NCBI RefSeq assembly: GCF_018987265.1
Contig: NZ_CP076853.1
Coordinates: 1,984,001-2,048,000 of the forward strand
From: Rhizobium sp. WYJ-E13
GTDB lineage: Bacteria; Pseudomonadota; Alphaproteobacteria; Rhizobiales; Rhizobiaceae
Direction: 5' to 3'
Length of the DNA stretch: 64,000 nucleotides
In this document: one piece after another, positions 9,755-17,819 of the stretch
Numbering within the stretch: position 1 is the stretch's first letter
How the letters are laid out: each line of letters begins with the position of its first letter
Notes under the pieces: generated by a model
What the model was told of the DNA's origin: nothing
Databases searched by the model: none
What the model saw: the letters and a program-made list of their open reading frames with translations, nothing else
Made by a program: the position numbers and the translations under genes

Positions 9755-10810
9755 ATGAGAGCTGCGCGCATTCTAGAATACAGGAAGCCCCTCGTCCTCG
9801 AGGACATCAAGGTTCCGGACATTCAGCCCGACGAGATTCTCGTGAAAGTCGCCGCCTGCGGCATGTGCCGCTCGGACGTGCTGCTGATCGATGGCTTCTT
9901 CCAGGGCTATGGCGATATTCCGCCGCCCGTCATTCCCGGTCACGAGATAACGGGCACGGTCGAGAAGGTCGGCGGTGTCGTGGCCAAGGCTGCGGGACTG
10001 CAGGAAGGTGACCATGTCGTGGTGTCGCCCGGCTGGGGTGATGGCGTCTGCAGGCATTGCCAGGTCGGCAACACGCATATCTGCCCCAATGTCCGCTGGC
10101 CGGGCTTTGGTACTTATGGTGGCTTTGCCGAATATATTCCGGTGCCGGCCCGCTATGCGATCAAGGTCGCCAAACATCTGAAATTCGAGCAGCTTGCACC
10201 CCTCACCGACGCCGGTCTCACCCCTTATCGCGGGCTGAAGAAGATCCGCGATGCCGGCGGGCTCGGCCCGGACCGGGTGATCGGCGTCTTCGGCATCGGC
10301 GGCCTCGGCGCCTACGCCGTCCAATATGCCAAGCTGCTGGGCGCAGGCGGTCCCGTCGTCGCTGTCGCCAGAAACGAGCAGAAACTCCAGGTCGCGAAAA
10401 AATATGGCGCCGACCACATCATTGCGATTGAAGGCAAGTCCTCCGAGGAGGTCGGAAAGGAGCTTAAAAAGGCGACCGGCCAGGACAAGTTCGACGCGAT
10501 CATCGACTGCGCCGGTGCGACCGAGATGATGCAGCTCGCCTTCTCGCGTCTGGCGATCGGCGGGCACTATGTCGATGTCGGTTTCATCGGCGACCGGATC
10601 AACATTCCTCTGTTCCCACGCGTCCACGGCGAGCAGACTTTTCACGGCTCGTTCTGGGGAAACAACGCCGATCTCATTGAGGTCATGGCACTCGCTGCAG
10701 AAGGCAAGATCCAGCACACGATCAAGACGATCTCGTTCAACGATATCAATGAATATATCGATCTCTTGCGGGACAATAAAATCGTCGGGCGTGCGGTCGT
10801 CACCTTCTGA
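9755..10810 (+). CDS. Zinc-dependent NAD(P) alcohol dehydrogenase (MDR family)
   Basis: 351 residues of the medium-chain dehydrogenase family. Catalytic zinc ligands appear in ACGMCRSD and PGHEITG. The structural-zinc Cys cluster GVCRHCQVGNTHIC is present, and the Rossmann motif is GVFGIGGLGAYAVQYAK. It should oxidise an alcohol to an aldehyde with NAD(P), feeding the aldehyde dehydrogenase encoded 170 bases downstream. GTG 9752 directly precedes ATG 9755; the ATG has GAAGGAG at better spacing. It follows the HbpS-like gene by 12 bases, so the genes are almost certainly cotranscribed. The substrate is not readable. Confidence 0.93.
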   Translation: MRAARILEYRKPLVLEDIKVPDIQPDEILVKVAACGMCRSDVLLIDGFFQGYGDIPPPVIPGHEITGTVEKVGGVVAKAAGLQEGDHVVVSPGWGDGVCRHCQVGNTHICPNVRWPGFGTYGGFAEYIPVPARYAIKVAKHLKFEQLAPLTDAGLTPYRGLKKIRDAGGLGPDRVIGVFGIGGLGAYAVQYAKLLGAGGPVVAVARNEQKLQVAKKYGADHIIAIEGKSSEEVGKELKKATGQDKFDAIIDCAGATEMMQLAFSRLAIGGHYVDVGFIGDRINIPLFPRVHGEQTFHGSFWGNNADLIEVMALAAEGKIQHTIKTISFNDINEYIDLLRDNKIVGRAVVTF

Positions 10811-10832
10811 CGGCATCGAACGCGAGACAACC

Positions 10833-10959
10833 ATGACGCGGCATGTCCTGTTTATCGTCACGAACGCCGTCGCATTGCCAAGACTATCTCGCCGGAGTTC
10901 CGGCGTTGGCGGAGCGCTCGGCGCTCGTTCTCGAAGCTGTCGCGCTTGAAGAATAGGGC
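10833..10959 (+). pseudogene. Possible decayed gene remnant between the two dehydrogenase genes
   Basis: ATG 10833 begins MTRHVLFIVTNAV, which resembles the N-terminus of DJ-1/PfpI-type amidotransferase-fold proteins. After about 15 codons the frame loses sense. A second frame (about 10887-10959) reads DYLAGVPALAERSALVLEA and ends at TAG. The two pieces look like the head and tail of one gene with the middle lost, though the tail could belong to another family. Short and speculative. Confidence 0.25.
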
Positions 10960-10981
10960 TGTACGGTACGGAGGATTACCC

Positions 10982-12358
10982 ATGCTTGAGGTGGTGCAAG
11001 CCTATGATCGCGAACATATCGCTGACTTGCCGACCGACGATGCGGCTGCTCTCGAACGCAAGCTGACCGTCGCCCGCAAACGTTTCGAAGACCGGGGCGG
11101 CTGGCTGAAGCCGCACCAGCGGACAGCCGTGCTGCATCGGCTTGCGGATCTCCTTGCTCAGCAGCGCGAGGTCTTCGCGATGCGCATCGCACGTGAAGGG
11201 GGAAAGCCCTATACCGATGCGCTGGTCGAAACCGACCGCGCCACCGACGGGATACGCAACGCAGCCGACCTGCTTCGCACCCGCGGCGGTGTCGAAATCC
11301 CGATGGGGCTGACCCCAGCCAGCGAGGGGCGGCGCGCCTGGACGATCCTGGAGCCCATCGGCGTGGTCGCTGCGATCTCGGCGTTCAACCATCCCCTGAA
11401 CCTCATCGTGCATCAGGTCGCGCCGGCGATCGCCACAGGCTGCCCTGTTATCGTCAAGCCCGCGGCGGCGACGCCGCTTTCCTGCCTGGAACTCGTAAAG
11501 CTCGTCCATGAAGCCGGAATGCCGGAGGGCTGGGTTCAGAGCCTGCTCCCCGAGAGCCGCGATCTGTCGGGCGCCTTTGCGAGCGACCCGAGAGTGGCCT
11601 TCCTGAGCTTCATCGGCTCGGCCGCGGTCGGTTGGCGTCTGCGCGCCAACCTGGCGCCGGGAACACGCTGCGCCCTCGAGCATGGCGGCGTGGCGCCGGT
11701 GATCGTCGACCGCACCGCCGATATCGACGCGATCATCGAGCCGCTCGCGAAGGGCGGCTACTATCATGCGGGTCAGGTCTGCGTCTCGGTGCAGCGGATC
11801 TACGTCCATGAAGCGCTGAAGGATGCCTTCGTCGAACGGTTCGCCGAGCGCGTCGGGCGCCTGCGCGTCGGTGACCCCCGCCTTGCCGAGACCGAGGTCG
11901 GTCCCCTCATCCAACCGGCTGAAGCCGAACGGGTCGCCACCTGGGTTGAGGAAGCCGCGTCAGGGGGTGCCCGCCTGATCGGAGGTGGACGGCTGAGCGA
12001 CACGACGCTGGCGCCTGCTATCCTCGTCGATCCGCCCAGCACATCGAAGGTCTCGCGCGAGGAGGTCTTTGGCCCGCTCACCTGCATTTTCGGTTTTACC
12101 GATCTCGATGATGCCATCCGCGAGGCAAATTCGCTGCCGGTCGCATTTCAGAGCAGCATCTTCACCCGCGATCTCGCCGTCGCGCTCGACGCAGCCGAAC
12201 GCCTCGACGCCTCGGCAGTCATGGTCAACGACCACAGCGCCTTCCGCACCGATTGGATGCCGTTCGCCGGACGAAAGACATCCGGCTATGGGATCGGCGG
12301 CATTCCCTACACCGCCCGCGAGATGACGGCGGAGAAAATGATCGTCTTCAAACAGTGA
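10982..12358 (+). CDS. NAD(P)-dependent aldehyde dehydrogenase
   Basis: 458 residues of the ALDH superfamily. The cofactor-site Asn motif is ISAFNHPLNLIVHQVAPA. The catalytic Cys lies in GGYYHAGQVCVSVQRIYV, and the oxyanion/cofactor Glu in LEHGG and EEVFGPL. The Cys motif GQVCVSVQR is typical of the lactaldehyde/glyceraldehyde-type branch. ATG 10982 has ACGGAGGA upstream; the longer frame from 10946 does not. It is the last gene of the HbpS/ADH/ALDH operon, completing alcohol-to-acid oxidation. The far end of a decayed adaptor-gene copy begins 28 bases downstream. Confidence 0.94.
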   Translation: MLEVVQAYDREHIADLPTDDAAALERKLTVARKRFEDRGGWLKPHQRTAVLHRLADLLAQQREVFAMRIAREGGKPYTDALVETDRATDGIRNAADLLRTRGGVEIPMGLTPASEGRRAWTILEPIGVVAAISAFNHPLNLIVHQVAPAIATGCPVIVKPAAATPLSCLELVKLVHEAGMPEGWVQSLLPESRDLSGAFASDPRVAFLSFIGSAAVGWRLRANLAPGTRCALEHGGVAPVIVDRTADIDAIIEPLAKGGYYHAGQVCVSVQRIYVHEALKDAFVERFAERVGRLRVGDPRLAETEVGPLIQPAEAERVATWVEEAASGGARLIGGGRLSDTTLAPAILVDPPSTSKVSREEVFGPLTCIFGFTDLDDAIREANSLPVAFQSSIFTRDLAVALDAAERLDASAVMVNDHSAFRTDWMPFAGRKTSGYGIGGIPYTAREMTAEKMIVFKQ

Positions 12359-12386
12359 TCGGGATGCGGCTCCCCTGGTCGTCACC

Positions 12387-12620
12387 AGGTCTGGGGCAGC
12401 ACCGCAAACCGCGCCACGGCCCCATCCCCTGGCTCGTGCAGGTGGCCCCTCGCCTACACCTCGCCGGCGGCCCCTCAGTTCGGCTCGCGGGATCGCGTCG
12501 TCCAGCCCGCGCAAGAGCGGATAGAGGAAATACGAGATCACCGTCCGCTGTCCCACCTTGATTTCTGTCGACACGGTCATGCCCGGTAGCAGCCGAACCG
12601 GCACGTCCGAGGCGTTCAGC
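12387..12620 (-). pseudogene. Decayed copy of the 3' end of the T1SS adaptor (HlyD) gene
   Basis: This segment matches 19407-19646, the last 48 codons of the intact HlyD-family gene at 19502 plus about 95 bases beyond its stop, at roughly 90% identity. Read on the minus strand it still encodes VRLLPGMTVSTEIKVGQRT. An extra G in the GCGGGATCGCG stretch (about 12487-12496) disrupts the last codons. The homology stops abruptly at the GTTCAGC at 12614-12620. Both copies have the same orientation and bracket a 6.8-kb block. Confidence 0.85.
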
Positions 12621-12668
12621 CGCTCCCTGGATAAATCAGCAATCCCCTTTTTCGGCCAGCAAAGCCCC

Positions 12669-12711
12669 TTGACGATTCTTTAGCACTGCCTCAAATGTTC
12701 CTCTTATGTTC
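12669..12711 (+). promoter_or_regulatory. LexA-controlled promoter of the SRAP operon
   Basis: GTTC (12697-12700), seven bases, then GTTC (12708-12711) is an exact match to the alphaproteobacterial LexA box GTTC-N7-GTTC. A TTGACG at 12669-12674 can serve as the -35 element, placing the box over the -10/start region where LexA would block transcription. The next genes on this strand are two Cys-rich proteins and an SOS-response-associated peptidase, which supports an SOS operon. Confidence 0.8.
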
Positions 12712-12800
12712 CACAAGACGTGCGGCCGTCTCCGATCAACGCGAACAGGGCAGAACAGGAATGAGTGAAGGTGCCGCCGGTGGTTTTATCGATATCCAGA

Positions 12801-13064
12801 ATGCAGAAAGCCGGTTACGACCGGATTGTAGTCGATTGCCGGATATGCCCCCGGCATGGGGAATATGTCATCGCCCGCCTTCTGGAGCAGTATAGCCCCG
12901 ATCTGCTCGTTGCCGCCTTCGTCAACCGTGCTGCTGCCGATTGTCGGTACAGGTGTGAGCAAGGCCACAAGGAAATCTGCGGCGCCTATTGCGGCGATGC
13001 AGATGCCCTGCAGTCGCAAGCGCCGGCCAATCCCTACGCCAAGGCCAAGGGTGGCGCGCAATGA
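12801..13064 (+). CDS. Small Cys-rich protein, first gene of the SOS operon
   Basis: 87 residues if started at ATG 12801; GTG 12765 is an alternative, and neither has a strong ribosome site. Clustered Cys/His (VDCRICPRHGEY and DCRYRCEQGHKEICGAYCG) suggests one or two zinc sites. No family was recognised. A better-placed ATG with AACAGGA upstream (12761) opens a 44-codon ORF in another frame that ends inside this gene, so translation may be coupled or the 5' end frameshifted. Its stop overlaps the next start in ATGA. It lies about 90 bases downstream of the LexA box. Confidence 0.6.
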   Translation: MQKAGYDRIVVDCRICPRHGEYVIARLLEQYSPDLLVAAFVNRAAADCRYRCEQGHKEICGAYCGDADALQSQAPANPYAKAKGGAQ

Positions 13065-13537
13065 AGGATATGGGGCCGACCTATAAGGGTCGCGTCGGCG
13101 TCATCTGCGAAGACTGCGAGGTTTTGAAATTCTTCGAGCCCGGCGATCTTGAAAAGACCTATCCGGCCGAAGAAGGCATTTCGAGCATCTACATCATGGC
13201 GGAAAAGCTCTTCGGCTGCCCGCGGGTGCGAAACCACTGGTACGACCGCTGTCATATCCACAATCACTTCAGCGCAGCGGAATGGGCGCGGCGCATGGGC
13301 TACATCGACCCCAAGGATTTGAACGCGGCACCCACGGGGCGGATGATCGGCGAGCTTGCGGAATGGGAGCAGATGAAAGCCACCTGCAAGCGGTGCAACC
13401 ACAGCCGCTGGCTCGATCGGTGGGCGCTGCAAAGGCGGTACGGCAAGGGCCTCGCGCTATCAGAGCTTGGCGCGCGACTGAAATGCAGATGCGGCATGAG
13501 GGGTGCCGAAATCGAAATCGGCTATATGTCTCGATAG
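13061..13537 (+). CDS. Cys-rich zinc-ribbon-like protein of the SOS operon
   Basis: 158 residues with paired-Cys knuckles: VICEDCEV near the N-terminus, GCPRVRNHWYDRCHIHNHF in the middle, and TCKRCNH with LKCRCG near the end. The last two form a C-x2-C...C-x-C zinc ribbon. The helical insert between them (RRYGKGLALSELGARL) is the spacing seen in small DNA- or RNA-binding ribbons. The start overlaps the previous stop by four bases and the SRAP gene begins 15 bases after its end, so all three are one unit. Function unknown; DNA-damage handling is inferred from context only. Confidence 0.75.
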   Translation: MKDMGPTYKGRVGVICEDCEVLKFFEPGDLEKTYPAEEGISSIYIMAEKLFGCPRVRNHWYDRCHIHNHFSAAEWARRMGYIDPKDLNAAPTGRMIGELAEWEQMKATCKRCNHSRWLDRWALQRRYGKGLALSELGARLKCRCGMRGAEIEIGYMSR

Positions 13538-13552
13538 GACGGAGGAAAAAGC

Positions 13553-14269
13553 ATGTGCGGAAGAGTATTCGTCAGATCCGATCTGGCAACGCTGATGCAG
13601 GCTTTTGCCTTTGCCGGCCGCGAAGGCGTGCTCGGCATGGCAAACCAGTTTCCGCGCTATAACGGCGCCCCGAGCCTCGAATATCCCATCATCATCATGC
13701 AAGCCGATCGCAGCGGCAAAGTCGGCCCTGTTTTCGAAAGCGCCTCTTGGGGATTGAAGCCGGCTTGGTGGAAAGCCGGTATGCCGACACCGATCAATGC
13801 CCGGTGTGAAGAAGTTGCCAGCAAACCGATGTTCCGGTCGGCTTACCGGTCAACGCGCTGCCTCATCCCGATCGACGGGTTTTTCGAGTGGCACAAGCTC
13901 GATGAAAAGGGAAAGAAGAAGCAGCCCTATGCCATCGCCATGAAGAGCGGCCAGCCCTTTGCGCTCGCGGGCCTTTGGGAGATTTGGCGCGATCGGGAAA
14001 CCGATCTGCAGGTTCGAACTTTCACCATCGTTACATGCGCGGCAAACGAGATCATGGCGACCATTCATGACCGGATGCCCGTCATCCTGCATGAAAAGGA
14101 CTATCAGCGCTGGCTATCCGAAGAGCCGCCGCCGCATGATCTGATGACGCAATTCCCAAGTGAGCTTATGACGATGTGGCCGATCGGCCCGGGTGTCGGC
14201 AATCCAAGGAATGACCGGCCGGATATCATCGAAGAGATCGACCCCGATCCGGAGCCATCTTTCCTCTGA
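13553..14269 (+). CDS. SOS response-associated peptidase (SRAP, YedK/HMCES family)
   Basis: 238 residues. SRAP proteins covalently trap abasic sites in single-stranded DNA through the N-terminal Cys exposed after Met removal. All the expected residues are visible: Cys2 in MCGRV, Asn in RYNGAPS, NARCEE and the Glu of IDGFFEWH, and His in TIHDRMPVIL. The C-terminal tail after PSELMTMWPI is usual. The LexA box at 12697 upstream of this operon fits its family name. Start ATG 13553 has GGAGGAAAA upstream. Confidence 0.95.
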   Translation: MCGRVFVRSDLATLMQAFAFAGREGVLGMANQFPRYNGAPSLEYPIIIMQADRSGKVGPVFESASWGLKPAWWKAGMPTPINARCEEVASKPMFRSAYRSTRCLIPIDGFFEWHKLDEKGKKKQPYAIAMKSGQPFALAGLWEIWRDRETDLQVRTFTIVTCAANEIMATIHDRMPVILHEKDYQRWLSEEPPPHDLMTQFPSELMTMWPIGPGVGNPRNDRPDIIEEIDPDPEPSFL

Positions 14270-14333
14270 TCGGCGGCGGAACGAATCACGGCATCGACAG
14301 TTGAGTCGCAGTTTAATTGCGCGAGGTGTCGAG

Positions 14334-14612
14334 ATGCCCGAGCTATCCCCTGTCCCAATCAAAGAGATATCCGCCCAGATTCACGGCGTCGGCGGCTACA
14401 GGACCGTCCATACAGTCGCCGATCTTGCCGGAATTCTCATGTCGAACAATTGGCCGAAGAAGGCGGGCGATCCGTTTTTTCAACGGGCGATTGCCGCATG
14501 TCTGACTGCGCTGGAGGTGCAGGGTCAGGGCGATAAGGCGCGCCGCGCCTTTGTGAATGCGGCCCGCGAGGCGGGAATTGCCGTGCTTCCGGACGATGCG
14601 GTGAGGCATTAG
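14334..14612 (+). CDS. DUF982 family protein
   Basis: 92 residues resembling DUF982, a small family largely restricted to rhizobia and relatives and usually present in many copies per genome. Typical features are the GGYRTVHTVADLAGILMSNNWP core and the helical AIAACLTALEVQGQGDKARRAFVNAAREAGI. It starts 64 bases after the SRAP stop on the same strand, so it may be the last gene of the SOS unit or independent. Function unknown. ATG 14334 chosen; an upstream in-frame extension overlaps the SRAP gene. Confidence 0.8.
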   Translation: MPELSPVPIKEISAQIHGVGGYRTVHTVADLAGILMSNNWPKKAGDPFFQRAIAACLTALEVQGQGDKARRAFVNAAREAGIAVLPDDAVRH

Positions 14613-14729
14613 CGAATAGCGGCACCAACAACCCGGCCCTGACGCCTCCGGTCAACTCGACCTACGCGACGCCGCCCGCGACCCCCGGCTACCTCCCTGT
14701 CCGACTTATAGATGAGGATTTGGCTGCAT

Positions 14730-16142
14730 TCACAACAATTGTCTCGTTGTCTCCAAAAGGCGCTCGCACGCCCGCAGCACATTTTTAACAGGTGCAGTGG
14801 CGATGCCGAGCAGCAGTCCGGCCTCTGCCGTTCCAGCCGATGCGTACCATGGAGAAAGAGGCGCGGGGAACATGCCGAAGGTGAACGTCTCCCGGGAAAT
14901 GGCCACGTCAGGCGCTCCCTCCGGCAACCTGATCAAGACCGACAGGCCTGGAGCCGACACGCAAGCCGGACCGAGGACATCACGAAAATAGTCGACGATG
15001 GGCTGCCGTGCTGCGGCGTATGCACGTTTCGTTCTCCGGAGGTGACGCATGTAGTGCCCCTCGCGGATAAACTCGGAAATCGCCAACTGGACCGCCGGCC
15101 CAGGAGATGGAACCAGACAGGCCGCCACTTCGGCAAAACGCGATGCCAGTTCTGCCGGCGCGATAACGAAGCCCAGCCGGAGTGCCGGGCTAATCGTCTT
15201 GCTGAACGATCCGATATGGATAACGCGGCCGCTGTTATCGATGGAGGCGAGCGCCGGGGCGGCTCGTCCACTCAACTGGAGTTCGCTCAGGTAGTCGTCC
15301 TCTACGATCCAGGCTCCGTTGCTCTGCACCCAATCGAGAAGCCGAAGACGTCTCTGAAGAGACAAGGTAGCACCGAACGGCGCTTGCTGTCCTGGCGTCA
15401 CGACCACGAGCTTCGCTTCCGAATGATGGCGTATTCCATGATCGACATCCAGGCCTTCGCCGTCGACGGGGATGGGAACCGGAAGCACATCAGCAAGCTC
15501 AAGCGCCCGCCTCGTCCAAGGAAACCCCGGATCCTCGAACCACGCATTGTGGCCGCGTAGACCCAATACGTTGAGGGTCAGTCCCAACCCGCCTGCGAAC
15601 CCGGCGGTGATGATGACCTGAGATGGAGAGCAGTTGATACCCCTGGCCACGGCCAGATAGGCCGAGATCTCCCGCCTCAGTTCGAGCTCGCCACGTGGGT
15701 CCGGGTAAAGCGGCGGAGCGCTCGTCTCCGCACGAATAGCGCTGGCGCGCAGCCGTGCGAGCAATGTCGAGGGAAAGGTGTAGTCCGCCGGGACCCCCAT
15801 CTGAAACAGCGCGGGTCCTTGGGTCATTTCGAGATAAGTCTCAAGGAACGACCCCTCGGCAGGCGGCAGTTCCTTTTTGGACGCAGCGCGGGGACGCTCG
15901 GCCACGTGCGTACCCGCCGCCCTGAAGGCTTCGATTAATTGGGCGGCCGCAAGCTTCTCGTACGCAGTTCGCACAGTTCCTCGCGCTACGCCGAGCTGGA
16001 CCGCAAGATCCTGCCAGGATGGGAGCCGCGCTCCCGGCTGCAGCACGCCTTCCTCGATAGCCTTCGCGATACCTCCGCGGATCTGCTCCGAGAGCGATAG
16101 CTTATTCGACCGGTCTACGGTCAGTCTCAGCGATTTATCCAT
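14730..16142 (-). CDS. MocR/PdxR-type regulator (GntR HTH fused to aminotransferase domain)
   Basis: 470 residues. Residues about 8-78 are a GntR winged helix (LSLSEQIRGGIAKAIEEGVLQPGARLPSWQDLA). Residues about 110-465 are a fold-type I aminotransferase domain, with the PLP-binding Lys in IGSFSKTISPALRLGFV and the Asp/Tyr region in WIVEDDYLSEL. MocR proteins sense PLP-linked ligands and usually control a divergent gene, here the cupin operon at 16236. ATG 16142 is preferred over 16157. The intergenic region has several TTCTT direct repeats (about 16164-16190) that could be its site (inference). Confidence 0.92.
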   Translation of the reverse strand: MDKSLRLTVDRSNKLSLSEQIRGGIAKAIEEGVLQPGARLPSWQDLAVQLGVARGTVRTAYEKLAAAQLIEAFRAAGTHVAERPRAASKKELPPAEGSFLETYLEMTQGPALFQMGVPADYTFPSTLLARLRASAIRAETSAPPLYPDPRGELELRREISAYLAVARGINCSPSQVIITAGFAGGLGLTLNVLGLRGHNAWFEDPGFPWTRRALELADVLPVPIPVDGEGLDVDHGIRHHSEAKLVVVTPGQQAPFGATLSLQRRLRLLDWVQSNGAWIVEDDYLSELQLSGRAAPALASIDNSGRVIHIGSFSKTISPALRLGFVIAPAELASRFAEVAACLVPSPGPAVQLAISEFIREGHYMRHLRRTKRAYAAARQPIVDYFRDVLGPACVSAPGLSVLIRLPEGAPDVAISRETFTFGMFPAPLSPWYASAGTAEAGLLLGIATAPVKNVLRACERLLETTRQLL

Positions 16143-16235
16143 GCGGCCATGGTACACTATTTCTTCGTGTTCTTGGTTCTTTTTTCTGGCTCACAGAAGC
16201 GTCATTTTCTGGGTGTCACTGAAGGAGACAAGACC

Positions 16236-16655
16236 ATGAAACTAAGGATCATCGCCGCTGCCGCCATAGGGGCGATCACCACCGCGATTGCGGGTCCCGC
16301 GCCCGCTCACGACGCCGAACGGGAGACGGTCACGCCGAAGTTTGTCCAGGCGATCGCGAACATTCCCGGCAAGTCGATACGTGTCGTCGAGGTGGATTAC
16401 GCCGCCGGGGCTTCCTCACTCCCGCACACGCACGCCAACTCCGCCTTCATCTACGCCTATGTTCTTTCCGGCGAGGTGGAATCGAAGGTGAACGACGGTG
16501 AGACGCGTCGTTACAAGGCGGGCGAAAGCTGGTTCGAGGCACCCGGCGCGGTTCATTCAATCAGCCGCAACGCCAGCAACACGGCTCCAGCGAAGCTGCT
16601 CGCAGTATTCGTCGTCGATACCGACGACACGAAGCTCACCACACCCATTAAGTAA
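16236..16655 (+). CDS. Exported cupin-domain protein
   Basis: 139 residues with a signal peptide (MKLRIIAAAAIGAITTAIAGPAPAH), so it is periplasmic. The single cupin barrel holds metal-ligand motif 1 (LPHTHANSAFIYAYVLSGEVE) and motif 2 (GESWFEAPGAVHSIS). GAAGGAGA precedes ATG 16236. It is the first gene of a plus-strand operon (cupin, AhpD-like, HD, HD, SDR) divergent from the MocR gene. Such cupins are often found with AhpD-like proteins in rhizobia; the ligand is not known. Confidence 0.9.
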   Translation: MKLRIIAAAAIGAITTAIAGPAPAHDAERETVTPKFVQAIANIPGKSIRVVEVDYAAGASSLPHTHANSAFIYAYVLSGEVESKVNDGETRRYKAGESWFEAPGAVHSISRNASNTAPAKLLAVFVVDTDDTKLTTPIK

Positions 16656-16672
16656 CAGAAGGAACCCGAACG

Positions 16673-17128
16673 ATGACAAGAAGACTGGATTACAATCAGG
16701 TCGCTCCAAACGGCGCCAAGGCGCTCGGCGGCGTCTATGGCTATGTCCTGCAGAGCGGCCTGCCTGCAGAACTGGTGGACCTTGTGTATCTGCGCGTATC
16801 GCAGATCAACAACTGCGCCTACTGTCTCGACATGCACACACGCGAGCTTCTCAAGCGGGGCGTAAAGATCGAGAAACTCGCATTGGTGCAGGCGTGGGAG
16901 GAAGGCGGCAGCCTCTTCAGCGAGGCCGAGCGTGCTGCGCTCGCCTGGGCAGAAAGCGTAACGCTCGTCGCGGAGACCGGCGTGCCTGACAGCGCCTACC
17001 AGGCTGCACGGGAGGTCTTCGATGAGAAGCAGCTCGTCGATCTGACGATCGCGATCAGCTTGATGAACAGCTACAATCGCATGGCGATCAGCTTCCGTAA
17101 CACGCCTCAAGCCGTGCTTGAGGCTTGA
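16673..17128 (+). CDS. Carboxymuconolactone decarboxylase / AhpD-like protein
   Basis: 151 residues, all-helical CMD fold. The CxxC redox pair with its following His lies in RVSQINNCAYCLDMHTREL, the form found in AhpD-like alkylhydroperoxidases. The downstream ALAWAESVTLVAETGVPDSAY is the usual second half. It starts 17 bases after the cupin stop with AGAAGGAA upstream. The role is probably peroxide or thiol redox chemistry, but this branch also includes proteins of unknown substrate. Confidence 0.92.
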   Translation: MTRRLDYNQVAPNGAKALGGVYGYVLQSGLPAELVDLVYLRVSQINNCAYCLDMHTRELLKRGVKIEKLALVQAWEEGGSLFSEAERAALAWAESVTLVAETGVPDSAYQAAREVFDEKQLVDLTIAISLMNSYNRMAISFRNTPQAVLEA

Positions 17129-17141
17129 TGGAGGACGAAGC

Positions 17142-17804
17142 ATGGACGTCGTTGAAATTTCCGGAACAAGGATTCCAGACAGCAGGCTCGCCCGCGAAGC
17201 GACCGAGTTCGTCCGGGAGACGGAAAGCGCGTTACTGTTCGAGCATTCGACACGCGTCTATTTCTGGGGCGCGTTGGCGGGGCACCGGAGAGGTGTGAAC
17301 TTCGATCCGGAGCTTCTCTACACGGCGGCCATGTTCCACGACATCGGCCTGACAGCCGGCTTCAAGGAGAGCCGACTGCGGTTCGAAGTCGACGGCGCGA
17401 ACGCCGCCTGCAACTTCCTTCGCAGCCACGGCATCTCGGAAGACGACATACAGAACGTCTGGCTCGCAATTGCCCTGCACACGACGCCGGGTATTCCTGC
17501 ACATCTGAATCCCATCGCTGCCCTCACCGCCGAAGGCGTGATGATGGACCTCGTGGGTGCCGGCTACGAGCAGTTCACGGAGATGCAGCGCACAGAAGTG
17601 GAAGCCGCATTTCCGCACACTCGCCAGTTCGCAGAAGACCTTCTCCTGGCACTTTACGACGGCCTGAAGCATCGACCGGAGGTCACACAGGGTACGGGTC
17701 TCGCCGACGTGATGGCCGACAAGGAGCCGCATTTCCATCGCCGCGACTTCTGCTGCCTGATGCGAAGCTCCCGATGGGCCTGCACCGATTGCGGCAGCAG
17801 CTAA
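17142..17804 (+). CDS. HD-domain phosphohydrolase-like protein, copy 1
   Basis: 220 residues. The HD metal-binding set is readable: His in FEHSTRVYFWG, His-Asp in AAMFHDIGLT, and His in AIALHTTPGIP. It is closely similar along its length (more than half of residues identical by eye) to the next gene's product, so the pair is a tandem duplication. The C-terminal tail here is Cys-rich (FCCLMRSSRWACTDC), which copy 2 lacks. The start ATG 17142 follows GAGGACGAAGC. The family resembles rhizobial and fungal cyanamide-hydratase-like HD proteins, but the substrate is unproven. Confidence 0.85.
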   Translation: MDVVEISGTRIPDSRLAREATEFVRETESALLFEHSTRVYFWGALAGHRRGVNFDPELLYTAAMFHDIGLTAGFKESRLRFEVDGANAACNFLRSHGISEDDIQNVWLAIALHTTPGIPAHLNPIAALTAEGVMMDLVGAGYEQFTEMQRTEVEAAFPHTRQFAEDLLLALYDGLKHRPEVTQGTGLADVMADKEPHFHRRDFCCLMRSSRWACTDCGSS

Positions 17805-17819
17805 AGGAGGATTTCGGCC

